DNA from: Epiperipatus broadwayi | Lineage: Eukaryota; Onychophora; Udeonychophora; Euonychophora; Peripatidae | Assembly: GCA_028023455.1 (NCBI GenBank) | Contig: JAQFVV010006306.1 | Coordinates: 3,065,001-3,129,000 of the forward strand | DNA length: 64,000 nt | Reading direction: 5' to 3' | Shown: in pieces, positions 1 through 11,439 of the stretch | Numbering within the stretch: position 1 is the first letter of the stretch | Layout of the letters: each line of letters begins with the position of its first letter | Notes under the pieces: generated by a model | Told to the model about the DNA's origin: nothing | Databases searched by the model: none | Seen by the model: only the letters and a program-made list of their open reading frames with translations | Translations under genes and position numbers: made by a program

Positions 1-1635
1 GGGGAAAAAAAAATATTTAAGATTAAAATATCCTATTGGAAATGAGTAGGATAATATAACCAGTTAAATATAATAGGTTATATTCAAATTTAGCACAGAT
101 ATAGGTGCGCACATATTCGATATAGAGAATTTTATTTAAACTTAAATAAAAAACGCTTTTTATTTTTAAAATAAAGGATATAAAAGTTGTTGTTTTTTTT
201 GTAAGAGTTTAATACTTCAGTAAAATAAAAGGTTAAACTTTAAATACAGTCTAGATCTGAATTCAAGTCCAGCCAGGAGATATTATAAGATTATCGTTTA
301 ACATAAAATAAATTGGTAGTCAGAAATAAAAAATTTATTATATTTTTCACGTTATCAGAATTAATTACCCTTAAAATTATACGATATTTTTAATCCGTAA
401 TTATAGCTGTGTTAAATAGAAAATTTCTACAATATTTTTCTTTTATAATTATGAGATTATAATTTTTTAGAAAAGAACTTTTGATAGAAAATGCAACCGA
501 AATCAATTTCTTTTTCTTTTTTAATTCTTTTGCTCGTCACGTGAATTATCAATATAGAAGTTACCATCAATTTAATGTGCGACTAACAGAAACCTCAGCG
601 CACAGAAAAGCTTTCTACCCCCCCCCCCCGTTAATTTGCAACTAGGAACTCCTTCCTAAGTATATAGCACAGCTTTATTGGATTGGTCTTGGTGGCATCT
701 GATTAACTATAATTATATTAACCGTGTGTCAACTATATAAAAACCTCAACTAATAATTATCAAAGATGAATTTCCAAATATGTATGGAAAACCAATTAGA
801 CAAAGTAGATATTTCACAACTTAACCGAGGAAAACAATCCTGCAAAATCAACTTAAAACTTTGATTTTCAAATACAGAGCTCTTTTTTTTAAAAAAAATG
901 ATCAAAAAGATCTTACTATCGCAGCTGGACTTTTTTGGCTACTGAATGAAATATTAATCCGAAGTAATTATATCAAAGTCATTCTTAATTTCTTCTAAAT
1001 ATTTTATTAACTCTATTTAAATTTTAAAATGAACTTTTTTAAAAATCTAAAAACTCGTTATTTAATTCGCTATCCATTTCTTTGTTAACCTTGTCTTTTT
1101 CTTTTTTTTTAATTATCCACATTGAATTAATAATTACTGTGTAAATTATATTTAATGATATAAATTGTATTGTATTATTGTCATGTTAATTTTAGTTTGA
1201 AATGGGAGAGCGAATTGGGAGGACTAAACTCCCCAATTATTTATTCATTGTAATTAAAACATTTAATAGGAATCAATAGTTTGGCTCACCGAAATTGTCC
1301 TCTTTATAATTTGTTAAATTATTAATGTTCGAAAGATGAGCTTGTTTATATAAAACTGGATAAAGAATGAACGTGGCAGTGGGAATTATTATTCAAAATT
1401 GATTTTAAAATATTTTATTAGAACCAATATTAAGGGGGGGGGGGAGAAAGCTAAGAGGTTTATCAGCAGTCTGTTGAAGCTATCATTGACATGTGCATTC
1501 GGATTTGCTTCATTGATTTGTTTAAAAGTAGGCTCGATTTGTTAATTGAAAAGTTTTCAAATGGATTCTAGTTACAGTACTATGTATATATGTCGCAAAT
1601 GCATTTATATACTAAAGAAGATATTTATATAGTTA
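1..1635. other. AT-rich non-coding stretch
   Basis: I see no gene, RNA or recognisable element. The only notable items are a C run at about 618-629 and a G run at 1434-1444. The open frames here carry no recognisable protein signature. Confidence 0.6.
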
Positions 1636-1979
1636 TAAATATAGGGGATTTGAACTCATACTTTCAAGCTCCTTTTCTATCCACACTATCTCATATCACT
1701 AATACACGTGATCACACACATGTAGAAAAGATTAATAATCACCAATATAGGTATCTCGTGCTGAATCAGCATCATCTCACATATATACATAATCAGGGCT
1801 CAGTTTATATATGTGTGAGAGATGATAATCTGGACCAACTGATGAGTGCTGGTTCAGCACAAAATGCATATATTGGTGATTATTTATCCACTTGTGTGTG
1901 GTCATGCGTATCAGTGATATGAGATAGTGTGGATAGTTGAAAGGTGCTTGAAAGTCCGAGTTCAAATCCCCTATATTTA
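1636..1979. repeat. Palindromic retrozyme-like element, family 1
   Basis: The two ends are inverted copies: GGGGATTTGAACTC near 1644 reads back as GAGTTCAAATCCCC near 1972. The inner arms match as well, including the motif around ATTGGTGATTATT. Each arm is one copy of a dispersed repeat (family 1) also found at 13.9, 14.4, 23.3-24.4, 51.5, 56.6 and 57.0 kb. The right arm keeps a near-complete hammerhead-type motif at 1824-1884; the left arm has lost about 30 bases of it (near 1740-1790). The outer end carries GTTCAAATCCC, a good match to a Pol III B box, so a tRNA-related origin is possible. The frames at 1590-1922 (plus) and 1777-2019 (minus) only read through the repeat. Confidence 0.8.
1824..1884 (+). 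ncRNA. Hammerhead-like ribozyme motif, family 1 copy
   Basis: Stem I pairs GATAATC plus ACCAA (1824-1838, with a TGG bulge) with TTGGT plus GATTATT (1873-1884). The core CTGATGA lies at 1839-1845. Stem II is GTGCTG/CAGCAC with a short GTT loop (1846-1860). The GAAA core is AAAA here (G12 to A), which should weaken or abolish cleavage. Stem III is two pairs, and the predicted cleavage triplet is AUA, with cleavage after 1872. This is a type I topology with minimal stem III. Confidence 0.6.
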
Positions 1980-2430
1980 CAATTAAGCTCCAGGTATATG
2001 AAGAGTGCCTGTATTTCAAATATTATATAGTTATACAAAATTATTAATGTTACATGCCTTATTCTTACAGATATGTTTTGAAGCAGTTTGCGGATGATTT
2101 ACGTACCTAGACTTTAAATTTTGAAGTAAAGCGACACAGAAATATTATTCATTATTTAACAATGATTTATCCAACTATATTTTTTTTATATATATATTTC
2201 AAATATTCCCGAATTTAATATACGGTTAATTATTGATATGTATGCTGATGACCTTCTAGCGTCTTAATGAATAGATATTATTAGGATTAAAATTGTGGAA
2301 TATTCATAGGATTGACTATTTTAAGATGCTTGATTGGAGTCCATGCTAGTGTCGTTTACTAAGTGATCAGTTCTTCTGGAAGTATTATAATGTATTCCCA
2401 CATCTTATCCTAATCTGCATTGATTTTATA
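1980..2430. other. Non-coding stretch, nothing recognised
   Basis: AT-rich sequence with no supported gene or repeat. Confidence 0.5.
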
Positions 2431-2546
2431 TATAAATAAAATACCAAATGCGCCATAAATGAACATTTTTCAGTGCAATTTAATATAATAAAATTAAATT
2501 GCATCGAAAAGCACTCATTTAAGGGTTAGATGGTGTTTTATTTATA
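2431..2546. repeat. Short inverted repeat, MITE-like
   Basis: Two arms of about 50 bases meet near 2490: ATAAATAAAATACC at the left returns as the complement GTGTTTTATTTAT at the right, with GCAATTTAAT/ATTAAATTGC at the centre. Several mismatches show age. No target duplication could be fixed. Confidence 0.65.
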
Positions 2547-4318
2547 AGCAATAAGTTCCGAAATAATACATATTTGTGCACATTCTGAACTTAGGTTTAA
2601 TATGCATAACCAATTGATTTATGAATAAAATGATTGATATTATTGATTGACAATTTCAATTTGATCATCCATGATGGTATTCAGAAAAATATATAGGAAA
2701 ATGATATATATTAAATCGAAGATAATGCTTCCTTTATAAATACTATATATCAGTGACAAAGGGTAACTTTTTTAGGAATGGAAGCATACTATATAATCTT
2801 TTTTAAATAATGTTTTTATTTCACTTGTCATGACAATTTTTATGTAATAGCGCCTAATATATACATATTACACACATCTAGAAAAATCTGAAACTCTTAT
2901 CTTTAAATCAGTGAATACATTATCAATATATTTTTATCTTCCAAATGCTTTTAACATTCTTAAAAGTTTTAACTATAAATTAGATTTTAGCATTATTTGA
3001 ACTTCTTATAATCAACCAATAATGCATTGGTCAAACTCATTCTTTGCCGTATATAAAAATAATTCAACTGTTGGTAAAAAAATTGAAAGGGAATTTTTTA
3101 AATTGAATTTTAATTAAAGCTTTTGAAAGTTTTTGTGAATTTTTCTATGGAATCATTCCGTTCAATACATGGATGCTTCGTCCCTGCTATATATGTGAAT
3201 ACATGATGTAAAGTTTTAAAATTATGATACATTGAACACAATTTTATATTATAAGTAGATTGAATAGAATAGAATATTCAAGTTTATTATAGCTCAGAAT
3301 ATTTATAATGAATATTATTATTGTCTTAATGATTTATAATAACATTTTGTTATTTATTTTGGTAACGTCTTTTTTTATTAGTCGATGTTATTATCATATC
3401 CTCATATGCTATGGCCAACTGAAAATTCCAAAGAATCTAGACTAAATTACTTGTGATGGTTGAGAGATATATAGAAATTTATGGTTGGATATCTTTGCCA
3501 TTAGATGTTAATTTTCTTATATAAATATCAGCAGTTAAACACCCAATCAAGGTTGATGCTTAAATTATAATAATCTTAAATAGGAGTAAGAAAGTCTAAA
3601 TGATAAATTAGCAGCACCCTCTAATGAAAGATGTTGGCCATATCTGCAGACCCTCAGCTGACCATTACAATAGATAGCAAGCTTGATAAAATTCAAAACA
3701 GCTTTTTATAATAAAATGGAAAGAGAATCCGATGAAATATTTGGAAAAAGTTTTTAAAATATGATAATGGCATGTTAACTTAATAATTATGTGGTTCCAT
3801 GGAATTGTGCCGCCTGATCTTAAGGTTGATTTTTAGAGTTTGCAATTTATAAAAATATTGAGGACAGTAGACCAGAGTAATTATTGTAGAATATTATTAT
3901 CCTTCATAACAGTATCGGAATGTTTTTTTTTCCCAATCGTAAATAAATAATTACCAGAGATTTTCACTGTCATCGCCAGGAAAATGCTAGAAAATTGTTA
4001 GAAGCGAAGGAACCCATATGCCTTCAACTTTGTTTTTCATAACAGTGGGTCTTTAAATGCCTTCATAAATTAAATATAAAAATGTAATACAAATTTCATG
4101 GTAGGAATGTTTAACTCAAACTGATTAAAAGTGAAAATAGGAACATTTTCTTGGTTTCATTACACTGGTGCTTGTACTGTACTATTTTGTATCACTCCAA
4201 AAGATGATATATTGAATCATTTTAATATTTTTAATGCAACACGTAAAAGATTTGTTTTTAGAAATTAATATTTTTAAAATAAACAAGTACTTTATCAACT
4301 AGTAATATATATATATAG
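2547..4318. other. Non-coding stretch, nothing recognised
   Basis: AT-rich, with no exon-like, RNA-like or mobile signature that I can support. Confidence 0.5.
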
Positions 4319-4548
4319 AAAATGTTCAAATTATCCTCCCAAATGTTTTTTTAGCAGTGTCTTCTGAATAAATATAAAGTTTGAACTTCAAACAGCACGA
4401 ATTAAAAGGAACTTTTGAGTTATGCTGTTTGAAGTTCAGACTATATAATTATTCATAGAGGGCGTTGCTGAAAAAAAAACATTTGGGTGGGTGATTTGAA
4501 CATTTTGTACTTGAATTTTTAGCTAGCAATATGCACTGGGATATTTTC
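4319..4548. repeat. Inverted-repeat element with conserved tail (family also at 58.5 kb)
   Basis: Arms of about 75 bases (4319-4395 and 4425-4507) share AAATGTTCAAAT, CCCAAATGTTTTTTT and TTTGAACTTCAAACAGCA in inverted order. The tail after the right arm contains TTTTTAGCTAGC and CACTGGGATATT, and the same tail follows TTTGAACATTTTT at 58.56 kb. Both copies include a GGGCGTTGCTG or GACGCCCTCTG block. This is a small dispersed element with no coding capacity. Confidence 0.7.
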
Positions 4549-4928
4549 ATGTCTTTGAAGAGCTCTTTAACAGACACTTATCAGATGAGATTGTAGATCA
4601 GTTTTTTAACCATCAGATTAAGTTATATTAGTAGCTGGGGGGGGGATAGAGAGCCTGCCTAGGATATTAAGATACTGTACTAACTAACCAAAATCTACTG
4701 CTATTATATTTAAAAAGTATTTTATTCTAGTATCATAAGTTACTGTAATTAAATTATTTATATATAAGACTCCTATCTAATTTACTTATGAAAACAATAC
4801 ATAATTCTTTTATCAGTGTAACCTGAATATCCTAGAAAAAAATTGTCAAAGCTGCTCGTTTCCTCAGTATGTTTTTAACTTTCTGAATATTACGATATTA
4901 AATTTGTACCTGAAAGACATATCATCAT

Positions 4929-5012
4929 TGGATTGGACATGTGAATCATATGAAAAGTAACAGATTCCCTAAAGAAGTACTCTATAGTGAACTTGAGGAA
5001 ATATACAGATGA
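4929..5012 (+). pseudogene. LINE reverse transcriptase C-terminal scrap
   Basis: The plus frame reads WIGHVNHMKSNRFPKEVLYS and then ELEEIYR before a stop. This matches the tail of many non-LTR retrotransposon ORFs, where a W-x-GHV-x-RM block is followed by R-x-P-K-x-x-LY-x-EL. Only this short tail is left, with no RT core nearby. It is an old 5'-truncated or decayed insertion. The family is recognised by pattern only. Confidence 0.5.
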
Positions 5013-6639
5013 AAATGAAGCATGTGATTGATATGGATATATTAATGTTTCATAGATAGATTTATAGTTATCTCCAAGCCCTTAATTTATCTCATCCTTC
5101 TTTCTTTCTTTTTCTTGAATTGCAGTAATCATACTTAGTTATGAGTCGCCGCTATTGAGTGAATATTGTAGAAGCAGTAATTAATCAGTGAAACGTTTTC
5201 ATATGAAGATAAACTTATAACATTAATACTATTTCTTTTATTCATTCAAAAAAAAAAATAGTGTCAGCAGATACTATACGTGCAAGTCCTTCTGGCTTTT
5301 TATAAATCACATTATTTTGTATATTATTTTTTATTGCCTTTAAAATTTAAAACAAATTGTTTCTTATTTTTCTGCTTGTTTTATGATTTCTGGTTCAAAT
5401 CTAGCGGAGCTAAAGATTTCTCAGATAAATATATATATATTTAAATTTTGATCTCGTAACCACATTCAATACTTTTTAGAAAATGGTTTCTCTTGCGATT
5501 TTCTGAAAGGTTGAATTCCCCGAAAATCAGGATTGGTTGGATAAATGATGTTGTGACCCTAATGTAAAACATAGTGTACTACATTCAACTGTTATCTCTA
5601 TTAACAAGGATATCTAACACTGAAGATGATTGGCTTATCTTTGAGTTAAAAGGAAATATTTACAAAAAATGATAAATTTGTTGTCTGATGGCTTATGATG
5701 ATATGTTACTTGTAATAGTATATTGAGCTAATCATCTTGTTGAATTGATAAATACTTGTTAGAAAAATTTATTTATTTTTTCCTAAATACATTCTGCATT
5801 TCAAATGATATCATCCTTTTTCATCTTCATGTGTTACTGGTCTGAATAACATCTAGCACTTAAATTGAGCTGGTAATCTTTAGATTTATGAATACCTGAA
5901 TTTTCTCAAATTCAACAGTCAGTACATATTTTGGAAATTTATCTAGTTTTTTTTTTTTGGGGGGGGGGTCATTTTAACCTCTTCAGTTGCAAAGCAGCCA
6001 TATTGAATATTTAAAAAATTATGCTAAGCCACAAATTTTATCATAACTTTTAAGTATTTATTAATTAAAAATGGCATAATATATATTGTTTGAAAGATCA
6101 AACACCAAAGATTGTAATTAAGCTGAAAAAAATATAGTCATTGATATTCAAAGTAATAAAAAAAAGAATAATAGTTAATATTTCTAATAATTATTTTCAT
6201 ATTATTTCATAAATTCTAAATTATCATGCATACAACTTAAAATTATATTTTTGTTAGTAGGTTAGTTGAATTCATCATAAAATTTCTAAAAAATTAGTAT
6301 ATAATAACACTTACCTAAGGTAATCCATCACTTGAAAACTTCATAGAATAAAGACATTAGTACCTTTCATTTTTTCTAGTAGCCCTTCAAAATGTATTTC
6401 CATACAGGGGTTTGCAATGAATATGTCATCCCTAATAACATCCCTTATAACAAGTAGTTAATATTGATCAATAATTAGTATAATTTGAATATTATAATAA
6501 AGAACTTCAATACAGTTTGTAATTTATTAAAAAGTACTACTAAAATAGTCACTATATACAAAATAAAATAATAAAATAAAAAGTGAATGAAATACTAAAT
6601 TCATTATAGAGTTAAGCTTGAGGTACATAAGTTAGTAGT
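5013..6639. other. Non-coding stretch
   Basis: No gene is supported. There is a T run followed by a G run near 5947-5969 and several A runs. I see no repeat family in it. Confidence 0.5.
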
Positions 6640-7020
6640 TTAGAGTCAGTGTGATGTAGTATTATTTATCCTATCTTTATAGGTTTTGAGGGCTCATATT
6701 GCTTCATGCTACTATGACCATAAATTTAGTAATAGCTTCATCAACTGCCACCTCTCTTTGCATTTGATATGCAGCTTTGAAATTTACATTGCAGTAGTGT
6801 ATAATTGACCTAAGTTTATATACTGTCAAAATCTTTACTTTTAGCATTTGTGTATTTTTATTATTATTAAAATGCAGACAAGACATTATAGAAAAATCTA
6901 AATTGGGTCATAATATTTGCAAAATATGTTTATCTTTGTCTCATATCACCTAATTCAAATACTGGACCCAAGCCCACATCATAGCAAAAAATGCAGATAA
7001 TTCACGATATAAATGTACAC
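6640..7020 (-). pseudogene. piggyBac-like transposase remnant
   Basis: The minus frame 6704-6886 contains YQMQREVAVDEAITKF, matching the piggyBac catalytic segment around the first aspartate (typically R-x-x-S/A-x-DEAM-x-x-F). In another frame just downstream (minus, about 6665-6712) the sequence continues GHSSMKQYEPSKPIKIG, the expected K-Q-Y-x-P-x-KP-x-K-x-G block, so one frameshift separates the two. Upstream, at about 6880-7000, PNLDFSIMSCLHFNNN fits the segment that precedes the catalytic domain. The normal protein is several hundred residues; about 120 decayed codons remain. I did not find TTAA-flanked termini. It is non-functional. Confidence 0.7.
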
Positions 7021-7164
7021 AATCACAAGCTTTTTTTTATGTTAGTTTCAATAATAATTTTTTCGTATATTTTTTATCAAATATAAATTATAAAAATAAA
7101 ATAATAATTAAAAAATATAGAAAAATAAATATTTACCATTAGGCCCCCATAATGTTGTCTTCAA

Positions 7165-7208
7165 AATACATCGGTAAAACGTTTTATATTTTCCGATGTA
7201 TTTTTCAC
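7165..7208. repeat. Short perfect hairpin
   Basis: AAAATACATCGG pairs exactly with CCGATGTATTTT, with a spacer of about 17 bases. No gene lies beside it, so a transcription role is not supported; it may be a remnant of a small foldback element. Confidence 0.6.
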
Positions 7209-8080
7209 ATCGAATACTTTTCCAGTAACTATCAAAAAAATGAGAGAAATATAAAAACATTCAATTTACTTGATGATAAAAATTATCATAAAATTTTTAT
7301 TTTTTATTGTAGAAAATAAAACTTACCTTTCCTGAAACTAGAAAGAAAGATGGAAACGAAAACACATGTGTAGCCTGTATAGATTTCCATTAATCTTTAC
7401 CTGAACCCGGATGTTTATAATTTGAAAATCATTGCCTGCATTATGCGGGCGTATAAATAAAAAGGGCAGGATTAATGAGATTAGTCTATTTAGTGTTACT
7501 TTTCAATCTAATCACTTCTGTTATGTTATCATAAATATTCCTTAAAATTTATTTACATTAATGCCACTAACTATATTCAAAAGCTTTATTTTCAGTAATG
7601 ATTACAGATTCAAATACCTTTTTATATTAGATAAATTTAATCTAAAATAGCAATTCATATTTATTGGTTTTTTTCCTTAAGTTTTATTTCACTTCTTTTT
7701 TTCTAATTCCCAATCATCATGCATATCTGTCAATTCAAAAATCTTTGTTCTTGAGACATCCTCTCTCTCTTTATATATATATATATGGGTTAATATTCAT
7801 CATTTCTCAAATTCTTCCACAGCTTAGACATTTTCTTCTTGATTTTCCTGCAGATTTTCTCTAATAATCCATTTCTATATTTATAATTTTTCTCCCCATT
7901 ATCATATCATTGTAATTTTTTTTTACCTAGTACACATCTTTCTTTTATAGCTTCATTTTTATTTCTTTTTGTATGATCTTCATGCCTAGACACTTATATT
8001 TCTAACATATTTTAATCTATTATTCTCCAAAATATATTCTATTTGTTTTTGTTCTATTTATTTTTATGCCCCACTTTATA
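7209..8080. other. Non-coding stretch
   Basis: Pyrimidine-rich and AT-rich, with a short TA microsatellite near 7772-7784. The plus frame 7664-7864 is hydrophobic because of T-rich composition, not a recognisable protein. Confidence 0.5.
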
Positions 8081-8088
8081 TATTAGTC

Positions 8089-9179
8089 CAGTGGTCTTCA
8101 ACCCTTGGTCCATGGGCCAGCGCCGGTCCGCAGAAGTTTTCTGCTGGCAGGAAAGTTTGTAATAACAAAATAATAAGATTTTAAACTTTTAATTAATATA
8201 AACAATTTTCATTTATTTTTCCATCGCAATTGCTTAAATAAAATTAATTATAAATCAAAATTTTATTTAAATTATTAGATAGTACTATAATTACTAAATA
8301 ATAATCAAAGGAATTTATCTGAAAATGCAATCTTTAAAAGACAAAGCGTCAATCTCATGATAATTGCATTACTCCTTACATGTCAATTTCTATACCTAGT
8401 AGTCCTTTCTTTATTGCGTCAGCTCATTTATTATTTGTCGCATATAGCAAAAATTTTTATTGCATTTGTATCATCTTTTTATTTTGCGTGTGACATTTCT
8501 TTTTGAAATTGTAAACTTCACAAAATGGAGACAGGTCATTGATGATGATTTTCCTTCACCGAGAATGTAAATCTATTATCTTTTTTTTTTTTTTTTTAGC
8601 AAAATAACATCTTTATAATGATTGTTTTATTTTTATGTGACACTTTATCAAAACAACTTTCCATTCTGTTTTTTTTTTTTTAATTGGGTAAAAATGAGAT
8701 TAAAATAACACCAGATTCAAAATTTAAAAAAAAGGTTTTTTATTATACAAACTCCATATATATATAACTTTATCTTTTATATTTAACATTAAATACAGAT
8801 ATTACATTTATCATAATCATTGTCATGTAATTACACTAGCTGTGATATTTCCCAACATTCAGATGAATAATATTTTATTTTTGCATGTTTTAACAATGAA
8901 ATAATGAATGTAACAATGCAGGCACATTCATGAGAATGTACTGTTTTCTGTAGCAATATGACTGTGCAACTCGAAAGAGTGTTCAGCATGTGAAGGTAAG
9001 CAACACCATTACAATACACAGTAACTAGTGTGTTGCTTTGGTCAGTTATAACAATTATGCTCATCTAAGACTAAGCAGTTTAAATCTTTAAGAAAATTTA
9101 TCTGTAGACTTCTGCCGGTCCGTGAAATCTTATCCTTATTTTTGCCAGTCCGCAGGTGTGAAAAGATTGAGGACCACTA
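8089..9179. mobile_element. Non-autonomous hAT element with 8-bp target duplication
   Basis: The left end CAGTGGTCTTCAACCC (8089) and the right end, read on the minus strand as TAGTGGTCCTCAATC (from 9179), are imperfect terminal inverted repeats. Both continue into GCCGGTCCG blocks (about 8122 and, inverted, about 9113). The 8 bases TATTAGTC occur at 8081-8088 and again at 9180-9187, an exact 8-bp target duplication, which is the hAT superfamily signature. The 1,091-bp interior has no recognisable transposase; the 77-codon minus frame at 8831-9064 resembles nothing I know. It would depend on a hAT transposase supplied elsewhere. Confidence 0.85.
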
Positions 9180-9187
9180 TATTAGTC

Positions 9188-9639
9188 TATTAGTTTTCTA
9201 GCATAATTCCAAGTCTAAACTATTTGTTTATTAGTGTGGCACAGTGTATAAGATGTTTATTATTATTATGTAGTTCAACTATAAATAATTTCTTTCCTGA
9301 CTGTTAATGAAAACATCCACAGAAAAAGTAGTTTTTTAAAAAAAATATTCAGCTTAATTACTGCCCATCACAGCCCTGAATATGATATGCATGTTATATC
9401 AAAAGCATGCTAGGCAATAATAATAAAGTTGACTTTTTTACAAAAAAAAAAAAGTACCTTTTCTGTGAATATTTTTGTTAACACTCATATATTATATTAT
9501 TACATAGAAAAATTTCCATTTTCTTACATTTCTTTTTTCATATTTTAAGGATTTGTTCAAAATACAATTTAAATAATATAGGAGTTAATGCTGTTTAAAT
9601 GCATTTGTTTATTTTTATATTATTTCATATTTTCTATTT
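9188..9639. other. Non-coding stretch
   Basis: AT-rich flank of the hAT element. No feature is supported. Confidence 0.5.
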
Positions 9640-10130
9640 TTTCCTTTTTCCTATATAATTTCTTAACTGCTTTAATACTTTGAATACTTTTTAGCAAATA
9701 CCTTTTATTGTAAATATATTTCATATATAATCTGATTTTTCGACTGTCCTGCAGTCTTTTTCAGAACCACATTTACTTAATTTAAAGTAAATGTGGCTCT
9801 GAAGAAGACTGCAGGATAGTCAAAATGTAAGAATGTTTATGTATATATGTACAATAAAAGGTAAGTGTGGCTCTGAAGAAGATTGCAGGGCAGTTGAATC
9901 ATAAGATAAAAAGTTTTTGCTAAAAAGTATTTAAAGTAAATATGGCTCTGAAAAAGAGACTGCAGGACAGTCAAAATGTAAGACTTTATATGCATATATG
10001 TACAATAAAAGGTTTTTGATAAAAAGTATTCAAAGTAGAGTGAATAAACCGCATTTATATAAGATTACAGCAAAATAAATAAAGTGATGAATTCGGTAAT
10101 ATTGCTTTAATAATAATTACACTTAAGTTT
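9640..10130. repeat. Dispersed repeat with GACTG/CAGTC hairpin motif (family 3), multiple units
   Basis: Four copies of a motif with CTGAAGAAGACTG, a CAGGA loop and CAGTC occur here: one inverted near 9749-9772 and three direct near 9800, 9872 and 9946. Each is followed by AT-rich sequence containing ACAATAAAAGGT and a TTGCTAAAAAGTATT-like end. The first two copies face each other around 9780 and form a palindrome. The same family occurs at 14.15-14.43, 50.37, 53.3-54.15 and 62.9-63.1 kb. The core resembles a hammerhead (CUGANGA then a hairpin then RAAA) but has an extra nucleotide before stem II. Confidence 0.7.
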
Positions 10131-10279
10131 GTTAATTTGAGGGTTTCAGACATTTTTTTTTTTAAAGAAATAGTATTATATGTTTTTTTATTCATAAATT
10201 TTATACATATTTTATTGGAACAAATTTATCCTTTATTTATATTTTTCTAAATACATTAAACTGTTAACAGACAGGTTAA

Positions 10280-10900
10280 TATGGAACACAAGATTTTGGG
10301 TGGTATTATTCTTTTGAGCAGTAAGTATCAGCAAACGTGGCAGTTAATGCATTGAACATTAGATTTCCGAGTGCTGAATTTAAGGGAACTGTGAATATAT
10401 AATGGCATACATTAATTAAATTAGCTGCCACATTGAACACAGTTAAAAATGTGAAGCAGTGATTAGAAAGTAACAGCCATATATTTAAAGGATTAATCTA
10501 TATATTTACCAGTGAAAATATGTTTGATTGGAAAAACCCAAGAATACTGTACACAGAGAGTAGGAACAAGAAAACTTAGTTATTTTATACTGTAATAGTA
10601 AGTCAACTTAATGTAATAATTTGTAATATTTAGAAACCAATCATTAATTTTGCATTTAAAAAGAAAAAATGAGAAAATCGGAAGGCTTCTTGTAGATTAG
10701 TATATAAAATTTTGATTGTTGCCTTTGTGTTATAACCTAGCTGGTTAAATTTCTATCTTAAATTCAGGATTTATGAATGGAAGAAACCCAAATTCAATTC
10801 CATTATTAGTTGATAACAGGTCAGCAACATCTGAGGAAAAAAGGAGAATAATACCATTCGAAGCTTTGTGTTCTATATGTATCGGGAAAAATATAAATAG
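10280..10900 (+). mobile_element. Penelope-like element, decayed 3' fragment (copy A)
   Basis: The segment 10440-10870 aligns by eye with 12850-13250 (copy B). Shared marks include TTAGAAACCAATCATTA against TTAGAAACTATTCATTA, a run of lysine codons, and a terminal block near 10840 with GAATAATACCATTCGAAG against the AATAATACCACTC block near 13215. An inverted copy of that terminal block begins at about 10286 (GGTGGTATTATTC). No frame is open. It represents the end of the GIY-YIG region plus the 3' terminal part of a PLE, partly tandem with copy B. Confidence 0.55.
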
Positions 10901-11439
10901 TTTGAATTTATTAGATGATGGAAATAGTTCAATATATAACTACAAGTAAAATGACATCATAATAAATCTTTAGATAATCCTTAAATACTTTTAAAATGGA
11001 CCCTCAAATACATCATACTTTAGTCATTATGAAAAAATTGGTCTCAGGTTAGCAAAAATAGAAAATCAATTAATTTTTGTATGAAAATTTCACTCTGAAA
11101 GTTTGCCCCTAAGATTTACAATTAAAATGTCCAAGAAAAAGAATAAATGACAAGAGAATATTTGTTTCAAGTAGCAAATCTTGCATTCCATTAATTATTA
11201 TTCGATATTTTTTTCTGCCCTTATGATTTTGACTATGATGTCATGGCTGAAAGTGTGCTCAGCCATTGTTCAAAACATTGGAATAAATCAATTCCACTAA
11301 ATTACACAGAATGCTTACAAAAAAAGTGAAGGATTTTTTTTTTTTGATTAGTAATGACTTCACCGCTTTTGCACTTAGTAATAAAATCATATTCTAAATT
11401 ACGTACAAAAAATAGAACAATAAAAGAAAAAAATTGTTT

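Noticed and set aside
1590-2019. Frames on both strands with similar peptides (SYFQAPF, SDFQAPF)
   Set aside because: The similarity is only the palindrome read from both sides.
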